Positions 1 to 9,126 of a DNA stretch of 64,000 bases are shown in pieces. The position numbers and the translations under genes were made by a program. The DNA is from G963677085 sp963677085 (GTDB lineage Bacteria > Planctomycetota > Planctomycetia > Pirellulales > Thermoguttaceae). The notes under the pieces are model-generated. The model saw only the letters and a list, made by a program, of their open reading frames with translations. It did not search any database and was not told the origin of the DNA. How positions within the stretch are numbered: the stretch's first letter is position 1; each line of letters opens with the position of its first letter. The DNA lies in contig CAXXFH010000004.1 in assembly GCA_963677085.2 (NCBI GenBank), forward strand, positions 248,001 to 312,000. Reading direction: 5' to 3'.

Positions 1-1218
1 ACCCGCGACGGCCGGCGTGGTGAAGGTTTCGGCTCGATGCCCATGGGCAACGTCTGGGGATGGCCCAGCCAGAAGGTCTCCGGTGAGCAAACCCTGGCGG
101 CTATGATCGCCCTGGGACAAAAACTCGTCGAACGGGCAAGCGCCTACCAAGGCATGGGCCACCCGCTGGAGATCACGCACCAACTGAGCGCCGACTACCA
201 AACCGCAGCCGACGAGGTCACCACCGCCGCCAGACTAGCGGAGGCGATGCCGCGATTGGCCCAACTGGTCTCGACCAGCCCCTTGGAAGCGGCCATTCAC
301 GATGCCTACGGAAAAACGCTCGGCCAGAACTCCTACAACCTGCTGGGCGAGGAGTTCGTCAACACCGATCTAGCGGCCTACTTGCCCGACGAGTTCGCCG
401 GCGAATACCTCGATCGCTACACCCTGCGGGAACCGAAGCCGTCGATGCCCTTGTATCACTTGGTCGGCGCCTTGGACCCGCTGACCGATGGCGATATTGC
501 CGAACGCCTCGACGACGGGCTGCCCGAAACCCTGCCCGAATGGATTGCCGCCGATGGTCTCACCCACCTGAAGATCAAGCTCAACGGCGACGACCTGGCC
601 TGGGACGTGGACCGCGTGGTGTCGATCGACCGTGTGACCGGCGAGGCTCAGGCCGCCCGCGGATGCACGCAATGGTTCTACTCGGCCGACTTCAACGAGA
701 AATGTGCCAACGTGGAGTATGTCCTCGATTTTCTGGCCAAAGTGGGCGAGAAGTCGCCCGCGGCGCTCGATCGGTTACAATACATTGAGCAGCCCACCAG
801 TCGCGACCTGAGGGCGAACCCCGAAAACCGTATGCACAAAGCGGCAAAAATCAAGCCGGTGGTAATCGACGAGGCGTTGGTCGACTTCGAGAGCCTCTTG
901 TTGAGCCGCGAGCAGGGTTACTCGGGCGTAGCGTTGAAAGCCTGCAAAGGACACAGCGAAGCGTTGCTAATGGGCGCCGCCGCGCAGAAGTACAACATGT
1001 TTCTGTGCGTCCAGGATTTGACGTGTCCCGGCGCGTCGTTCCTGCACTCAGCTTCACTGTCGGCTCGAATCCCGACGGTGGCTGCCATCGAGGGCAACGG
1101 GCGCCAATACTGCCCGGCCGCCAATCGTGGTTGGGACGAACGTTTCCCCAGCATGTTCCGCATCACCGACGGCACCCTCGGAACCGCCACCTTAAACGGG
1201 CCAGGGCTGGGCTTCTGA
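1..1218 (+). CDS. Enolase-superfamily enzyme (mandelate racemase/muconate lactonizing type), 5' end cut off
   Basis: The reading frame is open from the first base, so the gene starts upstream of the window; the internal ATG at 37 is not the true start. The visible 405 codons show the enolase-superfamily barrel pattern: a K-x-K motif (LKIKLNG, from about base 570), a metal-ligand Asp in YSADFNE, a metal-ligand Glu in YIEQPT, a third acidic residue in VVIDEAL and a further lysine in VALKACKG. Such enzymes abstract the proton alpha to a carboxylate using Mg2+; substrates vary widely (sugar acids, dipeptides, cycloisomerisations). The substrate cannot be read from the sequence. The gene stands alone, and a repeat-rich spacer follows its stop. 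Family call is firm, exact reaction unknown. Confidence 0.85.
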   Translation, partial: TRDGRRGEGFGSMPMGNVWGWPSQKVSGEQTLAAMIALGQKLVERASAYQGMGHPLEITHQLSADYQTAADEVTTAARLAEAMPRLAQLVSTSPLEAAIHDAYGKTLGQNSYNLLGEEFVNTDLAAYLPDEFAGEYLDRYTLREPKPSMPLYHLVGALDPLTDGDIAERLDDGLPETLPEWIAADGLTHLKIKLNGDDLAWDVDRVVSIDRVTGEAQAARGCTQWFYSADFNEKCANVEYVLDFLAKVGEKSPAALDRLQYIEQPTSRDLRANPENRMHKAAKIKPVVIDEALVDFESLLLSREQGYSGVALKACKGHSEALLMGAAAQKYNMFLCVQDLTCPGASFLHSASLSARIPTVAAIEGNGRQYCPAANRGWDERFPSMFRITDGTLGTATLNGPGLGF

Positions 1219-1240
1219 CCCGAATTGTCACGTGATTCTT

Positions 1241-1317
1241 GACGGGATAACAGGATGGATAGGATCAGAAAGATGGCAGACCGTCTCATCCATCCTGTCG
1301 ATCCTGTTCATCCTGTC
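1241..1317. repeat. Imperfect inverted repeat built of ATCCTGT-type 9-mers
   Basis: The left arm (1241-1265) reads GACGGGATAACAGGATGG and on. The right arm (1288-1317) contains three head-to-tail 9-mers, CATCCTGTC, GATCCTGTT and CATCCTGTC. The arms are largely complementary and could fold as a long hairpin in the transcript between the enolase-superfamily gene and the protease gene. Confidence 0.6.
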
Positions 1318-1323
1318 AAAAAA

Positions 1324-2412
1324 ATGGGGTGCCATGAAACGCTGCCATCCATCGCGTTGCTAGGCATGGTCGCCTTGTGTTTTGGCGGGTTGTCCACATC
1401 GACCGCGGCCGGCGTGATCGTGCTGGCAAATCGTAATGATGAGGGCGTCGATTTTTCCGTTGTCGGCGAGGGATATCCTGCGACCGCCCACCGCCTGTCA
1501 CCGCACGAGTTGATTTCGCTCGACATCTTCCAACCGGTCGCTATCACGTTCGACGACCGAACGGGTCAGCATCGCTACCGTCTCGACCCCAACACGATAC
1601 ACGTGTTCGTCGGCCAGGGCGACGCGTTCGATCTGCGGCAAATGGTGCTGCAACAAGCGAAATCGCCTGAAAAAGAATCGCTGCCAAAACAAGAAACCCC
1701 AAGGCTCGCCCGGCTTTGCATCATTCCCGTGAAACTACTGGTCGACGACGAAGAGCCCATGGTCCGGCGCCTCTGGGAGAAGAAACTGCGAGACCGTTTG
1801 GCGGCCGCGTCAGAGATTTTCGAGCGACACTGCCGCGTGCGGTTCGAGGTGGCGGCCGTCGATACGTGGGATACCGATGATCGGGTCAACGACTTTCCCG
1901 AATCGCTAGGGGAATTCGAGCGAGAAGTGCGCCCGGCACCGGGGCGAATCGCGATCGGTTTCACCAGCCAGTACAAACTGCCCGAGCGTCGAACACATCT
2001 CGGCGGCACGCGGGGACCGCTACACAGCCACGTGTTGATCCGCGAGTGGTCCCAACACATCAGCCCAAGCGAACGCCTGGAAGTGCTTGTACACGAACTG
2101 GCCCACGTCCTGGGGGCCGCTCACTCGGCCGAGGCCGACTCGGTAATGCGCCCCGTCTTGGGCGATCGACGATCCAATGCCCGAGAGTTCCGCATCGGCT
2201 TCGATCCGATCAACACGTTGATCATGTCGCTTATGTCGGAGGAGTTGCGGCGGGGAACATTCCGAGGTTTCTCGCGAATGGCACCCTCGACGCGGGCAAC
2301 GTTGATCGGCGTCTACCGAACGCTCAACACGGCCCAACCCGACGATCCGGCCGCGAAGAATTACCTTCGTCTATTGGGTGCCACGATCGAGGGACCGTTA
2401 GACGGCAATTGA
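1324..2412 (+). CDS. Secreted zincin-type metalloprotease
   Basis: The HELAHVLGAAH sequence (about residues 257-267 from this start) is the extended zinc-binding motif HExxHxxGxxH of metzincin/matrixin-like proteases, with three His zinc ligands and the catalytic Glu. The N-terminus is a signal peptide (hydrophobic SIALLGMVALCFGGLS, then TAA), so the enzyme is exported. The frame is open back to an ATG at 1255, but that would put the 9-mer hairpin repeat inside the protein and a charged stretch before the signal peptide; ATG 1324 is preferred although no clear Shine-Dalgarno precedes it. Residues 30-150 resemble no domain I recognise. Substrate unknown. It converges on the nagA-like gene, with 29 bp between the stops. 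Confidence 0.75.
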   Translation: MGCHETLPSIALLGMVALCFGGLSTSTAAGVIVLANRNDEGVDFSVVGEGYPATAHRLSPHELISLDIFQPVAITFDDRTGQHRYRLDPNTIHVFVGQGDAFDLRQMVLQQAKSPEKESLPKQETPRLARLCIIPVKLLVDDEEPMVRRLWEKKLRDRLAAASEIFERHCRVRFEVAAVDTWDTDDRVNDFPESLGEFEREVRPAPGRIAIGFTSQYKLPERRTHLGGTRGPLHSHVLIREWSQHISPSERLEVLVHELAHVLGAAHSAEADSVMRPVLGDRRSNAREFRIGFDPINTLIMSLMSEELRRGTFRGFSRMAPSTRATLIGVYRTLNTAQPDDPAAKNYLRLLGATIEGPLDGN

Positions 2413-2441
2413 AAACGAAGAGTCTCCAACGGCTACCGCGT

Positions 2442-3593
2442 CTACTCGACATTGCCGAAAACGACCTGCCCGCCGACGATCGTCGCTCGCACGCGAAATT
2501 CCTCGTCGAGGTCGAACAACACGAGATCGGCCGGTGCGCCGGGCTCAAGAATGGGCGTTTCAAGCCCCAGCAACTGCGCGGGTTGCTCGCTGGCCAACGC
2601 AACCGCCTCGGCCAGTGAAAGGCCGGCAAACCGCATGACGTTGGCCACACCGTCGCCCAAGGGAAACGACGCGCCCGCCATGAATTCGGTCTGACCGGCC
2701 ACGACCAAACGCCCGTCGGCCAAGATTTCCACATCGCAGAGATTGCCCGGATAGCGCCCCGGCGGAAGCCCGGCTTGCCCTGCCATGTCGCTGACCAGGA
2801 CACATCGCTGGGGCGTTTTCGCCCGCAGGTACGTTTGCACCAACCCCGGCGGGAGGTGATGACCGTCGACAATCAACCCCGCGGTAAGCCGGTCGTCGGC
2901 CAGTTGCTCCCACAGGTAGCTGCGATGCCGCGGCAACACGGCGTGGCATCCGTTGCCCAAATGGGTACTCATGCGGGCTCCGGCGTCGGCCGCCGCACGG
3001 ATCTGCTCCGGCGTGGCCGCCGTGTGACCGAGCGACACGATCACGCCCTGTTCGGTCACCTTGCAGATAAACGGCGGTGCCGTGTCGTACTCGGGCGAAA
3101 GCGTGAGAATGCGAATCCGCCCACCGGCTGCTTCCTGCAATCGCTCGAACTCCTCAAAGTCGGGCGCACGGCAATGCTCCAAAGGATGGGCGCCGCGGGG
3201 ACCGTCTTCACGCGAGATGTACGGACCTTCCAGATGAATGCCACAAATCTGGTGCGCCAGTTCCGGCGATTCAGCGCATGCCGTGGCGATGGTTTTCAGC
3301 GCGTGATGAATGACATCGAAGCTTTGGGTGGTGACCGTCGGGCAGAACCGCGTTACCCCAAAACGGTTAATCGCCGCGACAATGGCAGCCACTTTGGGCA
3401 CATCGAGATTCGGCGAGCTAAACTCCTGGCCGGCATAGCCGTTTACCTGCAGATCGATCAATCCCCCAGCGATGTACGGCAAACGCTCGTCCGCGTCTCC
3501 TTGCGGCGCATCGGCCAACGAGACAATTCGGCCGTCGGCCAATTCGAGAACAACTGGTTTCCCGGTGCGGTAATGTCTTGCTGTGAGTCTCAT
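2442..3593 (-). CDS. nagA: N-acetylglucosamine-6-phosphate deacetylase (NagA-type amidohydrolase)
   Basis: Removes acetate from GlcNAc-6-phosphate to give glucosamine-6-phosphate in amino-sugar catabolism and cell-wall recycling. The 383-residue length fits the family. Visible landmarks in order: GGLIDLQVNGY near residue 45, the metal-ligand region HLEGPY, SLGHTAA with a metal-binding His, THLGNGCH (equivalent to the usual THLFNAM), and LVSDMAG carrying the catalytic Asp. Full-length with an ATG start. No kinase, isomerase or sugar transporter lies next to it, so it is not in a nag operon here. The gene symbol is by family similarity; a related N-acyl-sugar-phosphate deacetylase is possible. 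Confidence 0.85.
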   Translation of the reverse strand: MRLTARHYRTGKPVVLELADGRIVSLADAPQGDADERLPYIAGGLIDLQVNGYAGQEFSSPNLDVPKVAAIVAAINRFGVTRFCPTVTTQSFDVIHHALKTIATACAESPELAHQICGIHLEGPYISREDGPRGAHPLEHCRAPDFEEFERLQEAAGGRIRILTLSPEYDTAPPFICKVTEQGVIVSLGHTAATPEQIRAAADAGARMSTHLGNGCHAVLPRHRSYLWEQLADDRLTAGLIVDGHHLPPGLVQTYLRAKTPQRCVLVSDMAGQAGLPPGRYPGNLCDVEILADGRLVVAGQTEFMAGASFPLGDGVANVMRFAGLSLAEAVALASEQPAQLLGLETPILEPGAPADLVLFDLDEEFRVRATIVGGQVVFGNVE

Positions 3594-3930
3594 GCCGCCA
3601 GTTTAGCCTGTCGGCCCCTGGTGAGCAAAGATACCTGCGACCCGGGAGAGCTACAAAGTCGATTCTCCCCCCTGGGTGCGCAGAAAAAAGGCCGGAGGCA
3701 GTGGCTTCGCTGAACCCCTCCGGCTTGACTCTTCGAGGCGATTTCGAAATCCGGCCTCGGATTCGTACGTCGGCTGAACGAACGACCTCGGCACCGCTTC
3801 TGAAACGGCTTCCTGGAAACCCGAACCGTCTGCCCCGCAAGCGGCTCGACCCACAGAGTCCTACGAGCGGTATGAATCTCAATGGCCCGACCACTCGCAG
3901 TTGGGCAAGCAGGCCTACGGTTGGGCTGTC
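3594..3930. other. Intergenic spacer, 337 bp, with one dispersed repeat
   Basis: No convincing gene. The only structure seen is the 80-nt repeat at 3735-3814, listed separately. The nagA promoter should lie at the left end of this stretch, reading leftwards, but I see no clear -35/-10 pair. Confidence 0.5.
3735..3814 (+). repeat. 80-nt dispersed repeat, family A, copy 1
   Basis: Aligns without gaps to 27073-27152. The 33-nt core TTCGTACGTCGGCTGAACGA... is identical in both. A more diverged copy is at 29978-30057. Read in the + frame it gives RGDFEIRPRIRTSAERTTSA, close to the peptides from the other two copies. Confidence 0.75.
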
Positions 3931-4338
3931 TCAATAGGTCTTTGTCTGCGTCGGCTGCAAGACCACTGTTGCACGTCCCACACCCGTCCAACGGTTTGGA
4001 TAGGTTGTGTTATTCGACGTCCACTTGGGAGCATAGTCGCCGTTGTACGGATCGGTCGCAGTAATCGGACGCTGGTTCGAGAAACCAAACCACTTCATCG
4101 AAGCCAACCGATGTTGCCGCTGCTGCGACCGGAATTCGGCCTTGCGGCGCACCGCCAACTGCGGATCACGGTAGTCGGCCTGGTACTGCTCGTAGAACCA
4201 CATCTCGGGCGTGGCCTGAATCTCACTGGAAGCCACGCCAACCTTCGGGGTGAAGGAGTTGGCCTCAGGCTTCTGGGCCATCGCCGGCACGGCTGCCATC
4301 GCCACAAGTGCCAGTGTCAAAATAGTCAATCTGCTCAT
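3931..4338 (-). CDS. Small secreted protein, unknown function
   Basis: 135 residues beginning with a clear signal peptide (LTILTLALVAMAAVPAMAQ, cleavage after AMA). The mature part is basic and aromatic-rich with many Q, N, W and Y residues and ends in VVLQPTQTKTY. I recognise no domain. The start is well supported: AAGGAGGA lies six bases before the ATG at 4338. It is monocistronic, with open spacers on both sides. Probably a periplasmic or surface protein; no function can be assigned. Confidence 0.75.
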   Translation of the reverse strand: MSRLTILTLALVAMAAVPAMAQKPEANSFTPKVGVASSEIQATPEMWFYEQYQADYRDPQLAVRRKAEFRSQQRQHRLASMKWFGFSNQRPITATDPYNGDYAPKWTSNNTTYPNRWTGVGRATVVLQPTQTKTY

Positions 4339-4815
4339 CGTCTATCCTCCTTGGCAGTCCAAGCCGCTGCGTGCTGGACCATAGCAATGCGTGTCATGCC
4401 GAAGATAAGGTACCTCCCCACCTATCTAGCAATTCGGTCTGTAGCGGCGGACGGGATTAGACCGATTCAGCAAACTCTGCCGATCGAGGAGGACCAAAAA
4501 GAAAAGCCAGCGAAGCCAGGCAAACAAGGAAGGGGAAAGTCGACAGACGACAGGCGATAACCAAAGCGACCAAGTCGCAATGACAAGGGAAACACCAAGC
4601 ACGAATGCCCAACGTTAAGCTATGTCCTCGGTCCGCCCCCAAAAACCAAGTATTGAGATTTGGTCATTGGAACTTCATTGGCCATTGAGACTCGGACATT
4701 GCTCGACAGCCGGTCGCGGTTACCGGTCGGGTGCCGTGTGCGGCTTGCCCACCCTTGCAGACGAAGGGCACGCTTTTCTGCTACTGGCATTCGTGAAGCC
4801 AAAGTAGCCAGACCA
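4339..4815. other. Intergenic spacer, 477 bp, nothing recognised
   Basis: Separates two minus-strand genes. Short reading frames here have no start signals or recognisable products. No tRNA, no stable hairpin with a T-run and no repeat matching elsewhere in the window was seen. Confidence 0.4.
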
Positions 4816-5727
4816 CTAGGTAATGGGCCCCTCGCGACCATCGATTAGCGCCCGATAGTCGGCACGGCTGCCACGGACGACGAGCACATAAAGCAGCCCG
4901 TCTTCCTGCCACGCCGAGACACACCACCCCCCAGTCTGGTGCATAGGACGACGCTGTGGCATCGCCGGCAAACCGGCAACCGTTTCTTCCACCACATAAA
5001 GCGTGGCGGAACCTCGCAGCCCTGGCAAGTCGTAGGCCACGCCCTTTTGCCCGAGAAATCCAGCAACTTCCCGCCAGCGAATCTGCCGCACTTGGGCAAC
5101 CGCTTCGCTAAACGGAAACGCTCGGGGAGGAGCCACCTGTGCTACGAGCATCCCCTCGCCAGCCGGCTCCTCAAGCTGAAATTGCATGGCCTCTTCGACG
5201 ACCATCTGAGGCGAGAGCGAGGGCACTTGGCGTAGCCCGAGCCAAACCATGGCCGCAGCGGCCACCAGAGAAGCCGAAATAGCCGCCATCGCCCAACGGC
5301 GAGCGTGTCTCGGATGGTACTCAGTCGCAGGCGTCGCGGGTTCGCTCGTTCCGAGTGAAGCCGGTGGGGGTGATGGCAGTGCCACATCAGATAACGGTGC
5401 CACATCCGACGGCGGTGCTTGATCCGCGTCGGCCGGCTGCTCGGCCTGCGAAGCGGCGAGCCGTGCTAAAACCCGCTGCTGAAGTCCCTCAGGCACCGAT
5501 ACCTCGCGAAAAACACCAGCCAGCCGAGCATCGAACTTCCGCAACCGTTCGTACTGCGTGCGAAGCTGCGGGTCCTGCTTAAGCTGGTCCGCCAGCGACG
5601 GCCCCCCCAACTCGTCGGCCCATTCGCCTTCCGACCGACAGACTTCGATCGCCTCGATCAGCCGCTGCTGGCGCCTGAGTTCGCCATTAGCTTCGGGCTC
5701 GTCGTTGGTCTTGTGCTTATCGGCCAC
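4816..5727 (-). CDS. Anti-sigma factor-like membrane protein
   Basis: 303 residues. The cytoplasmic N-terminal part (1-140) is charged and ends in a Pro/Ala/Ser linker. One membrane segment lies at about 145-165 (WAMAAISASLVAAAAMVWLG), followed by an extracytoplasmic domain of about 135 residues. The gene starts 3 bp after the stop of an ECF sigma gene, the usual place for its anti-sigma factor. The classical zinc anti-sigma motif HxxxCxxC is absent, so the call rests on topology and position. The periplasmic domain probably senses an envelope signal, but the signal is unknown. Confidence 0.65.
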   Translation of the reverse strand: MADKHKTNDEPEANGELRRQQRLIEAIEVCRSEGEWADELGGPSLADQLKQDPQLRTQYERLRKFDARLAGVFREVSVPEGLQQRVLARLAASQAEQPADADQAPPSDVAPLSDVALPSPPPASLGTSEPATPATEYHPRHARRWAMAAISASLVAAAAMVWLGLRQVPSLSPQMVVEEAMQFQLEEPAGEGMLVAQVAPPRAFPFSEAVAQVRQIRWREVAGFLGQKGVAYDLPGLRGSATLYVVEETVAGLPAMPQRRPMHQTGGWCVSAWQEDGLLYVLVVRGSRADYRALIDGREGPIT

Positions 5728-5730
5728 AGG

Positions 5731-6270
5731 TCACCCTTGGGCAACAACAGTTCGCAACCCCGACCTCGTCGAGTCTGAGGCCAGCAGCTTGGAACGCAAA
5801 TGGGACTTTGCCCTGGCCAAACGGCTCATCACCGTCCCCAAGGGCAGATTCAACGCCTCGGCGATCTCGCGATACGAGGCCTCTTCAAAATAAAACATGA
5901 CCACCACCAGACGAAACGTTTCCGGCAAGTCGTTTATCGCTTGCTGAAGACGCTCCCGGTCGATGTCGTCTTCGTCGGGCACTTTGGCCGGGATGTCGTC
6001 GAGGCTCATCTCCGCGCCGGCAACAGCAACGCGCTTGCGGTCCTGTAACCAACGCATAAACAGGTTACGCAAAATGGTGAACAGCCACGCCCGTGCACTG
6101 CTCGGATCCCGCAATTGCCCCAGCTTCTGCTGAGCCACCAGGAAAACCTGTTGCGTAAGATCCTCCGCGTCGGGCTCACAGCCACACAAACGGTACGCGT
6201 ACGCATAAACGGCTGCGTGCTGCTCGGCCACCAGTTGGGCAATATCTAGGGTGTTTGCTCCGTTGGCCAT
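5731..6270 (-). CDS. ECF-family RNA polymerase sigma factor
   Basis: About 180 residues with sigma region 2 (YAYRLCGCEPDAEDLTQQVF, then ARAWLFTILRNLF) and region 4 (LPETFRLVVVMFYFEEASY, then the helix-turn-helix IAEALNLPLGTVMSRLARAK). Directs core RNA polymerase to its own regulon. The frame is open to an ATG at 6348, but ATG 6270 is chosen because AGAAGG (complement of 6278-6283) sits seven bases before it and because family N-termini match MANGANTLDIAQLV. It forms a two-gene operon with the downstream anti-sigma-like gene (3-bp gap). Regulon unknown. Confidence 0.85.
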   Translation of the reverse strand: MANGANTLDIAQLVAEQHAAVYAYAYRLCGCEPDAEDLTQQVFLVAQQKLGQLRDPSSARAWLFTILRNLFMRWLQDRKRVAVAGAEMSLDDIPAKVPDEDDIDRERLQQAINDLPETFRLVVVMFYFEEASYREIAEALNLPLGTVMSRLARAKSHLRSKLLASDSTRSGLRTVVAQG

Positions 6271-6536
6271 TGCCAACCTTCTATTAAGAGACAGTTCGCC
6301 GGCAAAATATTCCCCAATTCTCCCAATCATGCATCCCAGCAACGGCAAACCGCGTTAGAAAGCCGTTCCATCCGGCGAAATTGGATGCACCCTATCAATC
6401 CATTCGCAACTTTCCCCAACAAAATTGTATTCCTTCGGGAATAAATTCCCAGGGGGCAGTATCTATTCTTTAGGAGTCGTGGGTTAGGTTTCCCTCGACA
6501 CGACGGACCCCCTGACATTTCTAAAAAGGTGGATCG

Positions 6537-6752
6537 ATGAAGTACTTTGCTATGTTCCTGATGCTGTTGAGTCTTTCTGTGGTTTCGATCGGCTGCCAGA
6601 AGCCGGCCGAAAAACCGGCCGAAACGCCCGCCGCTGGCGCTGGCGAGGAAGCTGGCACCGAGACCACCGACGAAGGCGCTGCCGCCCCCGAGGCTGGCGA
6701 AAAGGCCGAAGCTCCGGCCGATGCCCCCGCTCCCGCGGGTGGCACCGAATAG
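6537..6752 (+). CDS. Small Ala/Glu/Pro-rich lipoprotein
   Basis: 71 residues. A lipoprotein signal peptide (MKYFAMFLMLLSLSVVSIGC) ends in the lipobox SIGC, so Cys20 would be lipidated. The mature part is low-complexity, made of repeats such as KPAEKPAE, EEAGTETT and APADAPAPAGG. AAAGGTGG seven bases upstream of the ATG supports the start. It is followed by an intrinsic terminator at 6808. Small acidic lipoproteins like this are common in planctomycetes; no function is known. Confidence 0.7.
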   Translation: MKYFAMFLMLLSLSVVSIGCQKPAEKPAETPAAGAGEEAGTETTDEGAAAPEAGEKAEAPADAPAPAGGTE

Positions 6753-6807
6753 CAACAGCTCCGCACTGCCCGGAATTTTTCCGGTCAGTCTGGCTGAATA
6801 TTCGCTT

Positions 6808-6846
6808 AAGGGGCGACACATTTCATGGGTCGCCCCTTTGTTTTTG
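6808..6846 (+). terminator. Intrinsic terminator between the small lipoprotein gene and uvrB
   Basis: Perfect 10-bp stem AAGGGGCGAC (6808-6817) with GTCGCCCCTT (6829-6838), 11-nt loop, then TTGTTTTT. Serves the lipoprotein gene; uvrB converges on it from the other side. Confidence 0.85.
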
Positions 6847-6866
6847 CGCGGGGGGTTCCCGCAAAA

Positions 6867-8939
6867 TCAAATCTTTTTCGGCTTGGGGACTCGTGCGGCC
6901 TTCTTGCGGCGTTTCTGACGTCGCCCCCGCTGCTGTCGGGTAGCGTGGTCGACTTCAGCCTCGGCCAACGGCTTGCCCATTTGGTCCTGCATCTGAGCAA
7001 TCCGGTCGCGCAACGCGGCCGCCCGTTCAAACTCCAAAGACTCGGCCGCGGCAAGCATCTCGGCCTCGAGTTCGGCGAGATACTCTTCGGTAATGTACTG
7101 CTTCTCGTCGGTTCGCCCCACGGCCGCATTCGATTGGGCATGCGCCGCCGCATCGGCCTCGATCCCGCTGCGAATCGCCTTGCGAATCGTCTCCGGCGTG
7201 ATGCCGTGTTCTTCATTGTAGCGATGCTGCAATGCCCGACGTCGGTTGGTCTCTTCAATCGACCGCTGCATCGAGTCGGTAACCTGGTCGGCATAGAGAA
7301 TTACCTTGGCGTTCACATTTCGGGCACTACGGCCGATCGTCTGCATCAACGACGTCTCGCTGCGGAGGAATCCCTCCTTGTCGGCATCGAGAATGGCCAC
7401 CAGCGAGACTTCCGGCAAGTCAAGACCTTCGCGCAGCAGGTTCACGCCCACCAACACGTCGAAGTGCCCCTGGCGCAAGTCTCGCAAAAGCTCCACACGT
7501 TCGAAGGCGTCGAGGTCGCTGTGCAACCACTTGCAGCGGACATTCTGTTGACCGAAATACGCGGCCAGATCTTCGGCCAGCCGTTTGGTCAGCGTGGTCA
7601 CCAAAACGCGTTCGTTCACGGCCGCCCGTTGACGGATTTGTTCCGTGAGATGAGGCACTTGGCTCTTTGCCGGCGCCACCTCGATCACCGGATCGAGAAG
7701 CCCCGTCGGCCGGATCACTTGTTCGATCACCTTGCCGCCGGTCTTCTCCAACTCGTAAGGCCCGGGAGTTGCCGAAACGTAGATCACCTGGTTTACGCGT
7801 TCTTCCCACTCCTCGAATCGCAAGGGCCGGTTATCCAACGCGCTAGGTAACCGAAAACCGTGATCGACGAGTGTCACCTTGCGGTTGTGGTCGCCGGCGT
7901 ACATCCCACGAACCTGAGGAACGGTAACGTGCGATTCGTCGACGAAAACCAGAAAATCGTCGGGAAAGAAGCTGAAAAGGGTGTCCGGCGGCGATCCTGG
8001 CGGACGCCCGCTCAGCGGCCGGCTGTAGTTCTCGATGCCCGGGCAATACCCTACTTCCTGGATCATCTCCAGATCGAACCGGGTGCGCGCATTGAGCCGT
8101 TGGGCCTCGAGCAGCTTGCCCTGGGTCTTGAACTTTTCGAGCTGTCCGGTCAACTCCTTGCGGATATCGGCCACCGCGTTCTCGATGCGTTCTTCCGGCA
8201 ACACGAAATGCTTGGCCGGATAGATAAACAACTGAGATTGCCGCTCGATCACCTCGCCGCTGGTGGGATTGATCAACGAAAGCTGCTCGACCTCGTCGCC
8301 CCAGAACTCAATTCGCAGGGCAAACTGCTCGTAGCTGGGCCACACCTCAACGCAGTCGCCGCGGACGCGAAACTTGCCGGGCACGAACTCGATGTCGTTC
8401 CGCTCGTACTGGATGTCGACCAGTTTCGAAAGCATGTAATCGCGCTCGATCTCTTTGCCCACCTCCAGCGAGACCATCATCGCACGGTAGTCCTCGGGCG
8501 ACCCCAAGCCATAGATACAGGAGACGCTGGCCACGATAATCACATCGCGCCGGCTCACTAGCGAACTGGTAGTGGCCAATCGCAAACGGTCGATCTCCTG
8601 GTTGATCGAGGCATCCTTCTCAATGTAAATGTCTCGCTGCGGAATATAGGCCTCGGGCTGATAGTAATCGTAGTAGCTCACGAAGTAGCAGACCGCATTA
8701 TTCGGAAAGAAGTCCTTGAACTCACCGTATAACTGAGCCGCCAGTGTTTTGTTGTGCGACATCACCAGCGTGGGCCGTTGGACCTGCTGAATCACGTTGG
8801 CCATGGTAAATGTCTTGCCCGAGCCGGTCACGCCCATCAAGACCTGGCCTTTTTTTTTCTTGCGCAGTCCGTCGACCAAGGCTTCGATGGCCTGAGGCTG
8901 ATCGCCGGCCGGTTGAAAAGGGCTGACAAGCTGAAACAC
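6867..8939 (-). CDS. uvrB: Excinuclease ABC subunit B
   Basis: Damage-verification helicase of nucleotide excision repair; takes over lesion DNA from UvrA and recruits UvrC. 690 residues, the usual length. Visible features: Walker A GVTGSGKT near residue 37, the beta-hairpin region YYDYYQPEAYIPQRDIYIEK, the DEAD-like box VDESHVT, helicase motifs including ATPGPYELEKTGG and QTIGRSARN, and a C-terminal UVR domain (LEAEMLAAAESLEFERAAAL) that binds UvrC. Codons 26-30 read RKKKKG and contain a run of nine A (T run at 8850-8858 on the + strand), a possible slippage site near the N-terminus. It stands alone and converges on the 6808 terminator. Confidence 0.97.
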   Translation of the reverse strand: MFQLVSPFQPAGDQPQAIEALVDGLRKKKKGQVLMGVTGSGKTFTMANVIQQVQRPTLVMSHNKTLAAQLYGEFKDFFPNNAVCYFVSYYDYYQPEAYIPQRDIYIEKDASINQEIDRLRLATTSSLVSRRDVIIVASVSCIYGLGSPEDYRAMMVSLEVGKEIERDYMLSKLVDIQYERNDIEFVPGKFRVRGDCVEVWPSYEQFALRIEFWGDEVEQLSLINPTSGEVIERQSQLFIYPAKHFVLPEERIENAVADIRKELTGQLEKFKTQGKLLEAQRLNARTRFDLEMIQEVGYCPGIENYSRPLSGRPPGSPPDTLFSFFPDDFLVFVDESHVTVPQVRGMYAGDHNRKVTLVDHGFRLPSALDNRPLRFEEWEERVNQVIYVSATPGPYELEKTGGKVIEQVIRPTGLLDPVIEVAPAKSQVPHLTEQIRQRAAVNERVLVTTLTKRLAEDLAAYFGQQNVRCKWLHSDLDAFERVELLRDLRQGHFDVLVGVNLLREGLDLPEVSLVAILDADKEGFLRSETSLMQTIGRSARNVNAKVILYADQVTDSMQRSIEETNRRRALQHRYNEEHGITPETIRKAIRSGIEADAAAHAQSNAAVGRTDEKQYITEEYLAELEAEMLAAAESLEFERAAALRDRIAQMQDQMGKPLAEAEVDHATRQQRGRRQKRRKKAARVPKPKKI

Positions 8940-9126
8940 TGCGGTGGTCTCCGTTACCGGTTAAGACTCCCAGGACGGACCTAATCTTCTTATTGTAGGC
9001 GTTCTGCGGGGCAACACGTAGGGGCCACCCCGTCCGTGGAGTTTGCGTCTGCTATAGTTGATACGTGGACGGCTACCGCGCCACCACCCGCGAGCGGGGC
9101 AGAGCAGAACACCGGATGATGAGTCC

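Noticed and set aside
2775..3713. 312-residue frame antisense to the nagA-like gene
   Set aside because: The nagA-like protein has all expected family motifs; the antisense product has none.
4060..4100. GGTTCGAGA, resembling a tRNA T-loop
   Set aside because: Lies inside the coding sequence of the small secreted protein; no acceptor stem or anticodon arm can be built around it.
6431..6450. Palindrome GGGAAT-AA-ATTCCC between the ECF sigma gene and the small lipoprotein gene
   Set aside because: Real as a sequence, but short and A/T-rich with no second copy in the window; too weak to call an operator.
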